NCBI GenBank assembly: GCA_001567185.1
Contig: LNFR01000064.1
Coordinates: 1 to 64,000 of the forward strand
DNA from: Bacteroidetes bacterium OLB12
GTDB taxonomy: Bacteria > Bacteroidota > Bacteroidia > Cytophagales > Cyclobacteriaceae
Direction: 5' to 3'
Length of the DNA stretch: 64,000 nt
Shown in pieces: positions 37,931 through 45,262 of the stretch (the stretch's first letter is position 1; each line of letters starts with the position of its first letter). The notes under the pieces are model-generated. The model was not told the DNA's origin and made no database searches. It worked only from the letters and a program-made list of their open reading frames with translations. The position numbers were made by a program, and so were the translations under genes.

Positions 37931-38254
37931 ATGGGCGCATCCAAGACCGAAGCATTTACCAAAGCACAAAACGAAGTGGCCGACATCGCGAAAGCCCTTG
38001 GCCATCCGGCCCGCATTGCCATTTTACAATACCTGGCAAAACAAAAGTCCTGCATGTGTGGTGATATTGTAGATGAATTGCCCTTATCGCAAAGTACGGT
38101 ATCGCAACATCTGAAAGAACTAAAGAATGCCGGATTGATAAAAGGAGAAACCGAAGGCCCATCCGTTTGTTATTGCATTGAACCCAAAGCCATAGTAAAA
38201 GCCCGCAAACTTTTAGGCGACCTGTTACTGAACGTACAGGAAAACTGTTGCTAA
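37931..38254 (+). CDS. arsR: ArsR/SmtB family transcriptional repressor
   Basis: A 107-residue winged-helix repressor. The recognition helix region PLSQSTVSQHLKELKNAGLI is typical, and the CMC pair (KSCMCGDIVDEL, about residues 40-42) is in the place of the CVC arsenite site of classical ArsR. A further Cys pair closes the protein (QENCC). It should release its operators when arsenite binds. It lies directly behind operator O1 and 57 nt before arsM, whose promoter carries the related O2 site, giving autoregulation and control of arsM. Confidence 0.9.
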   Translation: MGASKTEAFTKAQNEVADIAKALGHPARIAILQYLAKQKSCMCGDIVDELPLSQSTVSQHLKELKNAGLIKGETEGPSVCYCIEPKAIVKARKLLGDLLLNVQENCC

Positions 38255-38270
38255 AAAAATTTACACTAAC

Positions 38271-38290
38271 CTATCGCAATATTACGATTA
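38271..38290. promoter_or_regulatory. ArsR operator O2 before arsM
   Basis: CTATCGCAAT followed by ATTACGATTA: the right half is identical to O1 and the left half matches at 7 of 10 positions. The centre lies 32 nt before the arsM ATG, so arsM may have its own repressed promoter or a roadblock site. Confidence 0.65.
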
Positions 38291-38311
38291 ATATTTAAAC
38301 CCACTTATTTT

Positions 38312-39184
38312 ATGACAACATCAGAAGAATTGAAGCAATTGGTTCAGGAGAAATATGGCCAGATTGCGGATCAGCCTAAATCACAAAACGAAACCAGTTG
38401 CTGTGGCAGCGCCTGTGGCTGCTCGGTAATTGACGAAGCACTGATGGCTGAAGATTATGCTACGTTGAAAGGTTACGTGGCTGATGCCGACCTGGGACTG
38501 GGCTGCGGATTGCCAACCGAGTTCGCAAAAATTAAAAAAGGCGATGTAGTGATTGACCTTGGATCTGGTGCGGGTAACGATGCCTTTGTGGCACGCGCCA
38601 TAACAGGCGAAACCGGAAAGGTAATTGGCGTTGATTTTACCGAACGTATGATTGAAAAGGCACGCACCAATGCTGAAAAACTAGGGCTGCACAATGTGGA
38701 ATTTCGATATGGCGACATTGAAAAAATACCAATAAGCACAAACGTGGCCGATGTTGTGGTGAGTAACTGCGTGATGAACCTCGTACCTGATAAAGCAAAA
38801 GCATTTGCAGAAACGTTTCGTGTGCTAAAACCTGGTGGCCACTTTAGTATTTCAGATATTGTATTAGTAGGAACCTTACCACACGGCCTGAAACAAAATG
38901 CCGAACTGTATGCCGGTTGTATTTCAGGTGCTATTCAAAAGGAAGTGTACCTCTACATTATTCAGGCAGCCGGTTTTGTGAATGTGGAAGTTCAGAAAAA
39001 TAAGTCTATTCATTTGCCCGAAGAAATGTTACAAAAATTTTTGAACCAACAGGAAATAGATGCTTTTAAACAAGGTGAGGTAGGCATATTTAGCATCACC
39101 GTATATGCGGAAAAGCCTGCCCCTAAGCCTAAAAGTGAAGCTGCCAAAGCCGCCTGTTGTGGCGAAAGCTCCACGTGCTGCTAA
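38312..39184 (+). CDS. arsM: Arsenite S-adenosylmethionine methyltransferase
   Basis: ArsM methylates arsenite to methylated arsenicals using SAM. The 290-residue protein has the SAM motif VIDLGSGAGNDAFVA, and the Cys residues needed for As(III): one in the N-terminal Cys-rich segment (TSCCGSACGCS), one in VVSNCVMNLVPDKA and one in ELYAGCISGAIQ. The C-terminal tail ends in Cys pairs (ACCGESSTCC) that could bind metal. Cytoplasmic. With arsR before and arsN2 after, it forms a detoxification module; no arsenite efflux pump or arsenate reductase lies in the window. Confidence 0.93.
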   Translation: MTTSEELKQLVQEKYGQIADQPKSQNETSCCGSACGCSVIDEALMAEDYATLKGYVADADLGLGCGLPTEFAKIKKGDVVIDLGSGAGNDAFVARAITGETGKVIGVDFTERMIEKARTNAEKLGLHNVEFRYGDIEKIPISTNVADVVVSNCVMNLVPDKAKAFAETFRVLKPGGHFSISDIVLVGTLPHGLKQNAELYAGCISGAIQKEVYLYIIQAAGFVNVEVQKNKSIHLPEEMLQKFLNQQEIDAFKQGEVGIFSITVYAEKPAPKPKSEAAKAACCGESSTCC

Positions 39185-39195
39185 TTATTGTTACT

Positions 39196-39239
39196 ATGTC
39201 CTGTCGGTTAAACAACCCAGATTGAAGCCGTCAGGACAT
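39196..39239. terminator. Long hairpin downstream of arsM
   Basis: ATGTCCTG (39196-39203) pairs with CAGGACAT (39232-39239), and after one T-T mismatch a further CGG/CCG extends the stem. No U-tract follows, so it may be an attenuator, an RNA-stabilising hairpin or a repeat element instead of a simple terminator. Confidence 0.4.
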
Positions 39240-39322
39240 CTTATACGCCCCCGTTTCCAACATTTTAAAAATTCTAATCGTAAATGTTTTATCAATTCAG
39301 GTGAGATAACAACTTTGCAGTA

Positions 39323-39772
39323 ATGAAGGAGTTTATCGTACACCATCCCGTTGCTACTGAGAAAGAGCTGGAGATGCTGCAGGCATTTTTGACTGCCAAT
39401 CAATTGCCGGCAAACGATCTTACCCTGGGCAACAACCTGCTGTTGGTTTATTTCAACACCCACGAAAACCTGGTGGGCTCCGGGGGCCTCGAGTTTTATG
39501 ATGACCTGGCCCTGCTTCGGTCGCTGGCCGTAAGTCCGGAGTTACGTGGTCAGCAATTAGGTAAAGAAATTGTAGCCGATCTGTTAGAAGCTGCAAAAGA
39601 AAAAAACATCCGCGAAGTTTACCTCCTTACACAAACAGCCAGTTTCTTCTTTCAAAAGCTCGGCTTTAAACCAGTAAGCCGCGAAAGTGTTCCGGAAGCA
39701 ATTCAGAGATCCAGTGAGTTTGCAAACGTATGTCCTGCATCCGCAGAGGTATTGAAGCTCCGTCTCCGGTAA
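39323..39772 (+). CDS. arsN2: GNAT acetyltransferase of the ArsN2 type
   Basis: A 149-residue GNAT N-acetyltransferase. ALLRSLAVSPELRGQQLGKEIV contains the acetyl-CoA loop, and the string LLTQTASFFFQKLGFKPV followed by SSEFANVCPASAEVL is characteristic of the arsenic-associated ArsN2 group. ArsN-type enzymes are linked to resistance against arsenic-containing amino acid analogues; for ArsN2 the substrate is less well known. A half operator TAATCGTAAA at 39275-39284 lies 39 nt before the start, so it could share ArsR control. Confidence 0.78.
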   Translation: MKEFIVHHPVATEKELEMLQAFLTANQLPANDLTLGNNLLLVYFNTHENLVGSGGLEFYDDLALLRSLAVSPELRGQQLGKEIVADLLEAAKEKNIREVYLLTQTASFFFQKLGFKPVSRESVPEAIQRSSEFANVCPASAEVLKLRLR

Positions 39773-39846
39773 ACCTAACACACGTTATCTGAAAATATTT
39801 TTGAGCAAGTAGCAACTTACTTCCGGTTACTCTCATGCCTTTCGTT

Positions 39847-39854
39847 TAATTTTG
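39847..39854 (+). promoter_or_regulatory. Candidate -7 box (TAatTTTG) for the SerB-SerA gene
   Basis: TAATTTTG matches TAnnTTTG and lies 20 nt before ATG 39874. No TTG at the expected upstream distance is seen. Confidence 0.45.
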
Positions 39855-39873
39855 GGTTTGCTCATTACTCAAG

Positions 39874-41766
39874 ATGGAACTGAACAAATATTTTGTAATT
39901 GATTTCGACAGCACGTTTACCAAGGCAGAAGCATTTGATGTATTGGCCGACATTACCCTGAAGGACCATCCGGATTTGGAGAAGATCCGGGCTGAAATTG
40001 TTGCCATCACCAACCAGGGAATGGATGGCACCATCTCTTTCCGCGAATCGCTGGAAAAACGGATTAAGTTATTAACGCCCCACAAGCGCCACCTCGACCA
40101 ATTGGTAGCGGTGTTGCGTGGCATGGTGTCTGAATCGTTTAAACGCAACCGCGAGTTCTTTCAAACCTATGCCGATAATATCTATATTATTTCCAATGGG
40201 TTTCATGCGTTTATCGATCCCGTGGTTACCGAGTTTGGTATCAAACAAGAAAATATTCTGGCCAATCGGTTTACGTTTGATGACAGCGGAAATGTTACCG
40301 GATTTGATAAAGAAAACCCGCTTTCGCAAAACAATGGAAAGGTAGAACAACTTAAACGCCTTAACCTGCCGGGCGATGTATATGTAATTGGGGATGGCTA
40401 TACGGATTATGAGATAAAGCATGCCGGTTTAGCCAATAAGTTTTTTGCGTTTACTGAAAATGTGGAACGCGAAAAAGTTTTAAACAAGGCCGATCATATT
40501 GCACCCAGCTTAGACGAGTTCCTCTATCTGAATAAACTAAACACAGCTATCTCCTATCCAAAAAACCGCATCCACGTTTTGTTGTTGGAAAATGTCCATC
40601 CTTTTGCAGTAGATGCTTTTAAGGCAGAAGGTTTTAGTGTGGAAACCTATCCGGCCGGATTGGACGAAGATGAACTCTGCGAAAAAATTAAAAATGTTTC
40701 CGTGCTGGGAATTCGTTCCAAGACGATGGTTACAGCCAAAGTCCTGGCTAACGCAAACAAACTAATGACTATTGGTGCGTTTTGTATTGGTACAAATCAG
40801 ATCGATCTGAAAGAAGCAACCAAACGCGGGGTAGCTGTTTTTAACGCACCGTATAGCAATACGCGTTCAGTTGTTGAATTGGTAATTGGTGAAATCATTA
40901 TGCTGATTCGCAACATTACTGATAAGTCAGCCAAAATGCACAATGGCATTTGGGATAAATCCGCTATGGGAAGTTTTGAGATACGAGGAAAGAAATTGGG
41001 GATTATCGGGTATGGAAACATTGGCTCGCAACTTTCTGTGTTGGCCGAATCGTTGGGCATGAAAGTTTTCTACTACGACCGTGAAGAACGATTGGCGTTG
41101 GGTAATGCAACCAAGTGCCGTTCCATGAAAGAATTATTGGAACAGGCAGACATCGTATCGCTTCACACCGATGGCCGCAAGGAAAACACAAACATGATTG
41201 GCAGCAAGGAGTTTGACCTGATGAAGAAAGGTGTACTCTTTTTGAACCTGAGCCGCGGGCATATCGTGGACATCAACGCATTGAAAGAGAACATTCAATC
41301 GGGCAAGGTAGCCGGTTGTGCCATTGATGTATTTCCTTATGAACCCAAGAGCAACGAGGAAGAATTTATTTCTGAACTGCGTGGATTATCAAATACGATT
41401 ATTACACCGCACATTGGTGGCAGCACGCTGGAAGCACAGGAAAATATTGCGCAATTTGTATCCGGTAAGTTTTTGGATTACATCAACAACGGAGGTACCA
41501 GCAACAGCGTAAACTTCCCGAATCTCTCGTTACCTACGCTGGAAAATGCGCATCGGCTTATTCACATTCACAGCAACGTACCCGGAATTCTTGCCCGTAT
41601 TAACCAGGTATTGGCTACAAATGGAATCAACATTGTGGGGCAGTACCTGAAAACCAACGAAAGCATTGGGTATGTAATTACAGATATTAACAAAGGTTAC
41701 AACGAGAACGTGATTAAAGAACTGCGCTCGATTGAGAATACAATTAAGTTTAGAGTGTTGTATTGA
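39874..41766 (+). CDS. serA: SerB-SerA fusion: HAD phosphatase plus phosphoglycerate dehydrogenase
   Basis: A 630-residue fusion of two serine-pathway enzymes. Residues 1-215 are a HAD-IB phosphatase like SerB: motif I FVIDFDSTFTKAEAF, motif II IISNG and motif III VIGDGYTDYEIK. Residues about 230-630 are D-3-phosphoglycerate dehydrogenase: GIIGYGNIGSQLSVLAE (NAD loop), LNLSRGHIVDINAL, PHIGGSTLEAQ with the catalytic His, and a C-terminal ACT domain (NVPGILARINQVLATNGINI) for serine feedback. It performs the first and last steps, while the SerC-like gene at 42623 does the middle one. A continuous frame and full domain lengths rule out an assembly fusion. Confidence 0.92.
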   Translation: MELNKYFVIDFDSTFTKAEAFDVLADITLKDHPDLEKIRAEIVAITNQGMDGTISFRESLEKRIKLLTPHKRHLDQLVAVLRGMVSESFKRNREFFQTYADNIYIISNGFHAFIDPVVTEFGIKQENILANRFTFDDSGNVTGFDKENPLSQNNGKVEQLKRLNLPGDVYVIGDGYTDYEIKHAGLANKFFAFTENVEREKVLNKADHIAPSLDEFLYLNKLNTAISYPKNRIHVLLLENVHPFAVDAFKAEGFSVETYPAGLDEDELCEKIKNVSVLGIRSKTMVTAKVLANANKLMTIGAFCIGTNQIDLKEATKRGVAVFNAPYSNTRSVVELVIGEIIMLIRNITDKSAKMHNGIWDKSAMGSFEIRGKKLGIIGYGNIGSQLSVLAESLGMKVFYYDREERLALGNATKCRSMKELLEQADIVSLHTDGRKENTNMIGSKEFDLMKKGVLFLNLSRGHIVDINALKENIQSGKVAGCAIDVFPYEPKSNEEEFISELRGLSNTIITPHIGGSTLEAQENIAQFVSGKFLDYINNGGTSNSVNFPNLSLPTLENAHRLIHIHSNVPGILARINQVLATNGINIVGQYLKTNESIGYVITDINKGYNENVIKELRSIENTIKFRVLY

Positions 41767-41772
41767 TTTATT

Positions 41773-41799
41773 AACCGCTAAGACGCAGAGACGTAAAGG
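41773..41799. repeat. Short quasi-tandem octamer repeat
   Basis: Three adjacent 8-mers, CGCTAAGA, CGCAGAGA and CGTAAAGG, follow the SerB-SerA stop. Similar AAGACGCAGAGACG strings occur as dispersed intergenic repeats in several bacterial phyla. Only one copy is seen here. Confidence 0.35.
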
Positions 41800-41833
41800 T
41801 TATTAGGTAAGTATCACTGCGATTAGCAAATGA

Positions 41834-42250
41834 CTACTTAAAATTCTCTTGTTGAACCGTGCGATGCATAAATAGCTCCCACGTTCCGCCCACCCTTCTA
41901 TACACCCGCACATAATGGATCGTGTAGGTGCTTTCAGTTCGGGTTACGGCTATAGTGCCTTGTGTAATTCCAATATCGCCATGCAATTCGGCTTCGGATT
42001 TTTCTACGTTGCGCGATACAAATTTTCCCTTGTTTTTCTCTACATCTTTCAGCCACGAGGCTTTGGAATCGATATGTCCCGTACCATGCTTAAACCGGAA
42101 ATCATTGGCATAGGCTTTTTGAAGAAAGGAAATATCGGCAGCCACGACTGCGGCCTCAATCTGTTTCTCAAAATCAAGAAGTTGCTGTTCAGTCTGGGCC
42201 GATGCAAAACTCCAGAAAAATAAAATTAAAACTGATAACAGGTATTTCAT
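41834..42250 (-). CDS. Exported NTF2-like (SnoaL/DUF4440) protein
   Basis: A 138-residue protein with a signal peptide (MKYLLSVLILFFWSFASAQ) and an NTF2-like cone fold of the DUF4440/SnoaL type: QLLDFEKQIEAAVVAADISF, then LQKAYANDFRFKHGTG and the C-terminal YTIHYVRVYRRVGGTWELFM. Family members are enzymes, binding proteins or inert scaffolds; nothing here fixes the ligand. It lies on the opposite strand between the two serine-synthesis genes and breaks what would otherwise be a serA-serC unit. Confidence 0.75.
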   Translation of the reverse strand: MKYLLSVLILFFWSFASAQTEQQLLDFEKQIEAAVVAADISFLQKAYANDFRFKHGTGHIDSKASWLKDVEKNKGKFVSRNVEKSEAELHGDIGITQGTIAVTRTESTYTIHYVRVYRRVGGTWELFMHRTVQQENFK

Positions 42251-42303
42251 TCAGTTGGTATTAACGGAAAGGTTTAAACCTTGCGTAACCTTAAAAAAAA
42301 AAA

Positions 42304-42505
42304 CCCACCGGATTTGGAGAGGTGTTTCTGAACCCCAATGAAGACAAGTTTTGAGCTGTTCTTTGGTCGCAGCCTTCCACTGTTAACCTGCTTTTTGGGC
42401 GAGGGCCCCGACTAATCGGAGATGAGGCCTGGCCTTGTCCTCGAACTTCACTCGGTATTGTTTTAAATGTTAGGTTCAGCAAACGTGTCCCAAATCCAAG
42501 TGGAT
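42304..42505. mobile_element. MITE-like element or IS remnant
   Basis: This is in the only gap over 300 bp (42251-42622), which holds no believable gene. CCCACCGGATTTGG (42304-42317) and the complement of CCAAATCCAAGTGG (42490-42503) form imperfect terminal inverted repeats; the match continues inwards to CTGAACC (42328-42334) and GGTTCAG (42473-42479). The roughly 200-bp interior has a GC-rich part (GGGCGAGGGCCCCGACTAATC) unlike the AT-rich flanks, and an A11 run lies just before it (42293-42303). No transposase is encoded. It could also be a structured RNA or a decayed intergenic repeat. Confidence 0.4.
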
Positions 42506-42597
42506 TTTATGATACAATATTGGGCACATTCCTTGAAAATAGAAACCTTGATTATTGATTATTTTTTTCGTAGCCATCTACACAATTATTTCTCAAT

Positions 42598-42605
42598 TAC
42601 CTTTG
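42598..42605 (+). promoter_or_regulatory. Candidate -7 box (TAccTTTG) for the SerC-like gene
   Basis: TACCTTTG matches TAnnTTTG, 17 nt before ATG 42623. No upstream TTG at proper spacing. Confidence 0.45.
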
Positions 42606-42622
42606 TGCGATTATAAATTTAT

Positions 42623-43690
42623 ATGCCTGTTAACTTTACCCCCGGTCCTTCCCAGCTTTATTTTACAGTTGAAGATCATGCCCGCAGCGCTTTCCGTCAA
42701 GGCATACCCTCACTTTCACATCGCAGCCGTGCGTTTGAAAAAATCAGTAAACAAACTACGGAAGGATTGAAAGAACTTTTGGAGTTGCCTGAAGGTTATC
42801 ATGTTCTCTTTACCGGTTCCGCTACCGAAATCTGGGAACGCAGCATTCAAAACCTGGTAACTGAATCATCCTTACATTTTGTGAATGGTTCATTCTCGAA
42901 GCGATTCCATGAAATTGCCACACAACTGGGCAAGCAAGCCCATAAAGTAGAGGTACCAGCCGGACAAGGTTTTGAAAATTATCAGCCCATCGGCAACCCG
43001 GAAGTAATTGCCCTTACACACAATGAAACCAGTACCGGTGTTTCATTGCCCCTGGATTTTATACATTCCTTTCGCACACACCATCCCAACGCCCTGATTG
43101 TAGTAGATGCTGTGTCCTCTCTGCCCTATCCAAAATTCGACTATACCAAAATCGATTCGGTATTCTTTTCGGTACAAAAATGTTTTGGTTTGCCAGCCGG
43201 ACTTGGCGTGTGGATTGTGAATGAAAGATGTATAGCGAAAGCCGAAAGTTTACAACAACAGGGTGTAAACATTGGTACGTACCATAATTTACCAACGTTA
43301 ATTTCGAACGCTAAAAAACATCAAACACCTGAAACACCAAACGTATTAGGTATTTATCTGCTTGGTCAGGTAATTGGCGATTTCCTGAGAAAAGGTATAA
43401 ACACTATCCGTAAAGAAACAGAGTATAAAGCCGCCATTCTATATCAGGCATTGCATCAACACGATAAGGTTAAACCCTTTGTTGTTGAACGGAAATTCCA
43501 ATCGCAAACGGTGCTTGTAGCCGAAACCGGAACAGCAACTTCACAAATAGCCGAACAGTTGGCCACGCATGGCCTGCAACCCGGGGATGGTTATGGCGAA
43601 AGGAAAAAATCACAGCTTCGCTTTGCCAATTTTCCAACCCACTCTAAGGAGGCTTACGAATTGCTGGTTGACCTGCTGGAAAAGATGTAG
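42623..43690 (+). CDS. serC: Class V aminotransferase, phosphoserine aminotransferase-like
   Basis: A 355-residue PLP-dependent class V aminotransferase that begins with VNFTPGPSQLYF, the SerC-type start. The PLP lysine lies in FFSVQKCFGLPAGLGVWIV, and the Asp that contacts the pyridine N in IVVDAVSSLPYPKFD. Thr/Ser-rich FTGSATEIWERSIQNL contributes to phosphate binding. It should convert 3-phosphohydroxypyruvate and glutamate to phosphoserine, between the two activities of the SerB-SerA fusion 0.9 kb upstream. Alternatives in the same family are alanine-glyoxylate aminotransferases; the serine context favours SerC. Confidence 0.82.
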   Translation: MPVNFTPGPSQLYFTVEDHARSAFRQGIPSLSHRSRAFEKISKQTTEGLKELLELPEGYHVLFTGSATEIWERSIQNLVTESSLHFVNGSFSKRFHEIATQLGKQAHKVEVPAGQGFENYQPIGNPEVIALTHNETSTGVSLPLDFIHSFRTHHPNALIVVDAVSSLPYPKFDYTKIDSVFFSVQKCFGLPAGLGVWIVNERCIAKAESLQQQGVNIGTYHNLPTLISNAKKHQTPETPNVLGIYLLGQVIGDFLRKGINTIRKETEYKAAILYQALHQHDKVKPFVVERKFQSQTVLVAETGTATSQIAEQLATHGLQPGDGYGERKKSQLRFANFPTHSKEAYELLVDLLEKM

Positions 43691-43741
43691 CGATGATTAA
43701 ACCTTGTTGTACTTTTATGGTCAAACGCGCAAACCCCACCC

Positions 43742-44278
43742 TTGGAAGACAAAGACCTTCTTCTTAAAGTCCGCAACCCGGAAACCCGAAACTATGGGTT
43801 TAATTTGCTGGTGCGTGCCTACCAGCAGCGCGTTTATAACCATGTGCGCAAAATGGTTATCGACCATGACGATGCGGATGACGTTACCCAGGAGGTTTTC
43901 ATTAAAATTCACAAAGCCATTGATGGGTTTCGGGAAGACTCCCAACTTTTTACCTGGATTTACCGCATTGCTACCAACGAATGCCTCACTTTTTTGAACA
44001 AGAAAAAAAGGCGGTTCTTTTTGCCGATTGAAGATGTAGCCGCTCAGCTTTCCAGTAAATTAGACCTGATGCCCGAACTTTCGGGCGATGAAATCCAGAA
44101 AAAACTGCAGAAAGCCATCCTTACATTACCCGATAAACAAAGAGTAGTTTTTAATATGAAATACTTCGAGGAACTTTCCTACGAAGACATGGCCGAAATA
44201 ACCAGCACAAGCGTGGGCGCACTGAAGGCCAGTTATCACCACGCGGTGAAAAAGATTGAAGAATATTTAAGTGCCTGA
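43742..44278 (+). CDS. ECF-type RNA polymerase sigma factor
   Basis: A 178-residue sigma-70 family factor with sigma-2 (RAYQQRVYNHVRKMVIDHDDADDVTQEVFIK) and sigma-4 (LPDKQRVVFNMKYFEELSYEDMAEI and TSTSVGALKASYHHAVKKIEEY) regions only, the ECF layout. The start is TTG 43742. It is followed by a small one-span membrane protein, a Spy-like exported protein and a beta-barrel gene with gaps of 9-40 nt, so the four are likely an operon in which the sigma factor responds to envelope state. Confidence 0.92.
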   Translation: MEDKDLLLKVRNPETRNYGFNLLVRAYQQRVYNHVRKMVIDHDDADDVTQEVFIKIHKAIDGFREDSQLFTWIYRIATNECLTFLNKKKRRFFLPIEDVAAQLSSKLDLMPELSGDEIQKKLQKAILTLPDKQRVVFNMKYFEELSYEDMAEITSTSVGALKASYHHAVKKIEEYLSA

Positions 44279-44317
44279 TTAAACCATAGAACGAAACTAA
44301 AGTCATAACAAACGAGA

Positions 44318-44716
44318 ATGAAAAAACTGGAAGACATACCGAAAAAGGACCTGTTCAAAGCTCCGGAAGGCTACTTTGATAAGCTGCCGGGTATTATTCA
44401 GGCCCGGGTAGCCACCCCGGTGCGCCAACCGCTTTGGTTGCCGGTTTTGAAATTTGCGGCACCGGTAGTGGTACTGGTGGTAGCCGGTCTTATCTGGTTT
44501 TCTGGCCCAACCGTGCGCGATATTGAAGCTGAACTGGCCAGCATCGATACTGAACAATTAACTGCATACCTGGACAACACTGAGTTTGCCTGGGGCGAAA
44601 CCGAAGAAGCAATGGACTGGAATGAGTTTGATTTGCTTGAGTTACAGGATCGGGTGTATTCTACTTTTACTATCGATGATACCCGGCTTGATTTGTTGGA
44701 AGATGAAATTTTTTGA
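44318..44716 (+). CDS. Single-span membrane protein, candidate anti-sigma factor
   Basis: A 132-residue protein with an N-terminal cytoplasmic segment (EDIPKKDLFKAPEGYFDKLP), one transmembrane helix (about residues 45-63, KFAAPVVVLVVAGLIWF) and an acidic periplasmic tail (DIEAELASIDTEQLTAYLD and EDEIF). Position right after an ECF sigma gene suggests an anti-sigma factor, but there is no classical zinc anti-sigma motif (HxxxCxxC). The N-terminal PEGYF motif recurs in Bacteroidota proteins next to sigma factors. Confidence 0.6.
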   Translation: MKKLEDIPKKDLFKAPEGYFDKLPGIIQARVATPVRQPLWLPVLKFAAPVVVLVVAGLIWFSGPTVRDIEAELASIDTEQLTAYLDNTEFAWGETEEAMDWNEFDLLELQDRVYSTFTIDDTRLDLLEDEIF

Positions 44717-44743
44717 ATTAGACAATTTTTAAAAATATTGTAT

Positions 44744-45253
44744 CATGAGAAAGCTAATGATTCTTGGAGTTTGGTTGGTGGGCAGTTTTGTTGCGATGGG
44801 CAAGATCAAACCGAAAATGAACAAGACCCAAAAGCGCTTGAAAAGATTAACGCGCTTCGAATAGCCTACCTGTCGGAAAAACTCAACCTAACCAGCGAGC
44901 AAGCCGAAAAATTCTGGCCGATTTACAGGGAGTTTTCTGACAAGCGTAAAGAGTTAAGAAGAGAGTTGATTGATGCGCGCAAGCAAGTAAAGGCCGATCA
45001 GAATCCCCAAAAGGACGAAGCCCTGGTTAAGCTAGGCCTGGAACTGAAACAGCGCGAATTAGACCTTGAGAAAACATATTCGGAAAGGTTATTGAAAGTA
45101 ATTTCGGCCCAACAAATTTTAAGCTTACGTAAAGCGGAAGGTGATTTTCAGCAACTCATCCGCGACCAGATTCAGCAGCGAAGGCTCATGCAACAACGTA
45201 ACGAAACAATACGCGAACGTAACCAACGATTAAAACAGCAACAACGGAATTAA
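44744..45253 (+). CDS. Exported Spy/CpxP-like protein (frameshifted in signal peptide)
   Basis: The start ATG 44744 gives a signal peptide (MRKLMILGVWLVGSFVAMG), but the frame then leaves the gene; the mature part lies in another frame (GQDQTENEQDPKALEKINA and onward). Restoring one G in the G3 run at 44798-44800 joins them with a normal cleavage site (VAMGQ). The mature protein of about 150 residues is highly helical and charged, with KLNLTSEQAEKFWPIYREF, the LTxxQ-type motif of Spy/CpxP periplasmic chaperones, and a long Gln/Arg-rich tail. It probably acts in periplasmic protein folding under control of the upstream sigma factor. Confidence 0.72.
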   Translation, partial: HEKANDSWSLVGGQFCCDGQDQTENEQDPKALEKINALRIAYLSEKLNLTSEQAEKFWPIYREFSDKRKELRRELIDARKQVKADQNPQKDEALVKLGLELKQRELDLEKTYSERLLKVISAQQILSLRKAEGDFQQLIRDQIQQRRLMQQRNETIRERNQRLKQQQRN

Positions 45254-45262
45254 CCGAAAAAC

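Noticed and set aside
42291..42482. 63-residue minus-strand ORF in the 42251-42622 gap
   Set aside because: It starts inside an A-run and crosses the inverted-repeat element; no domain and no signal.
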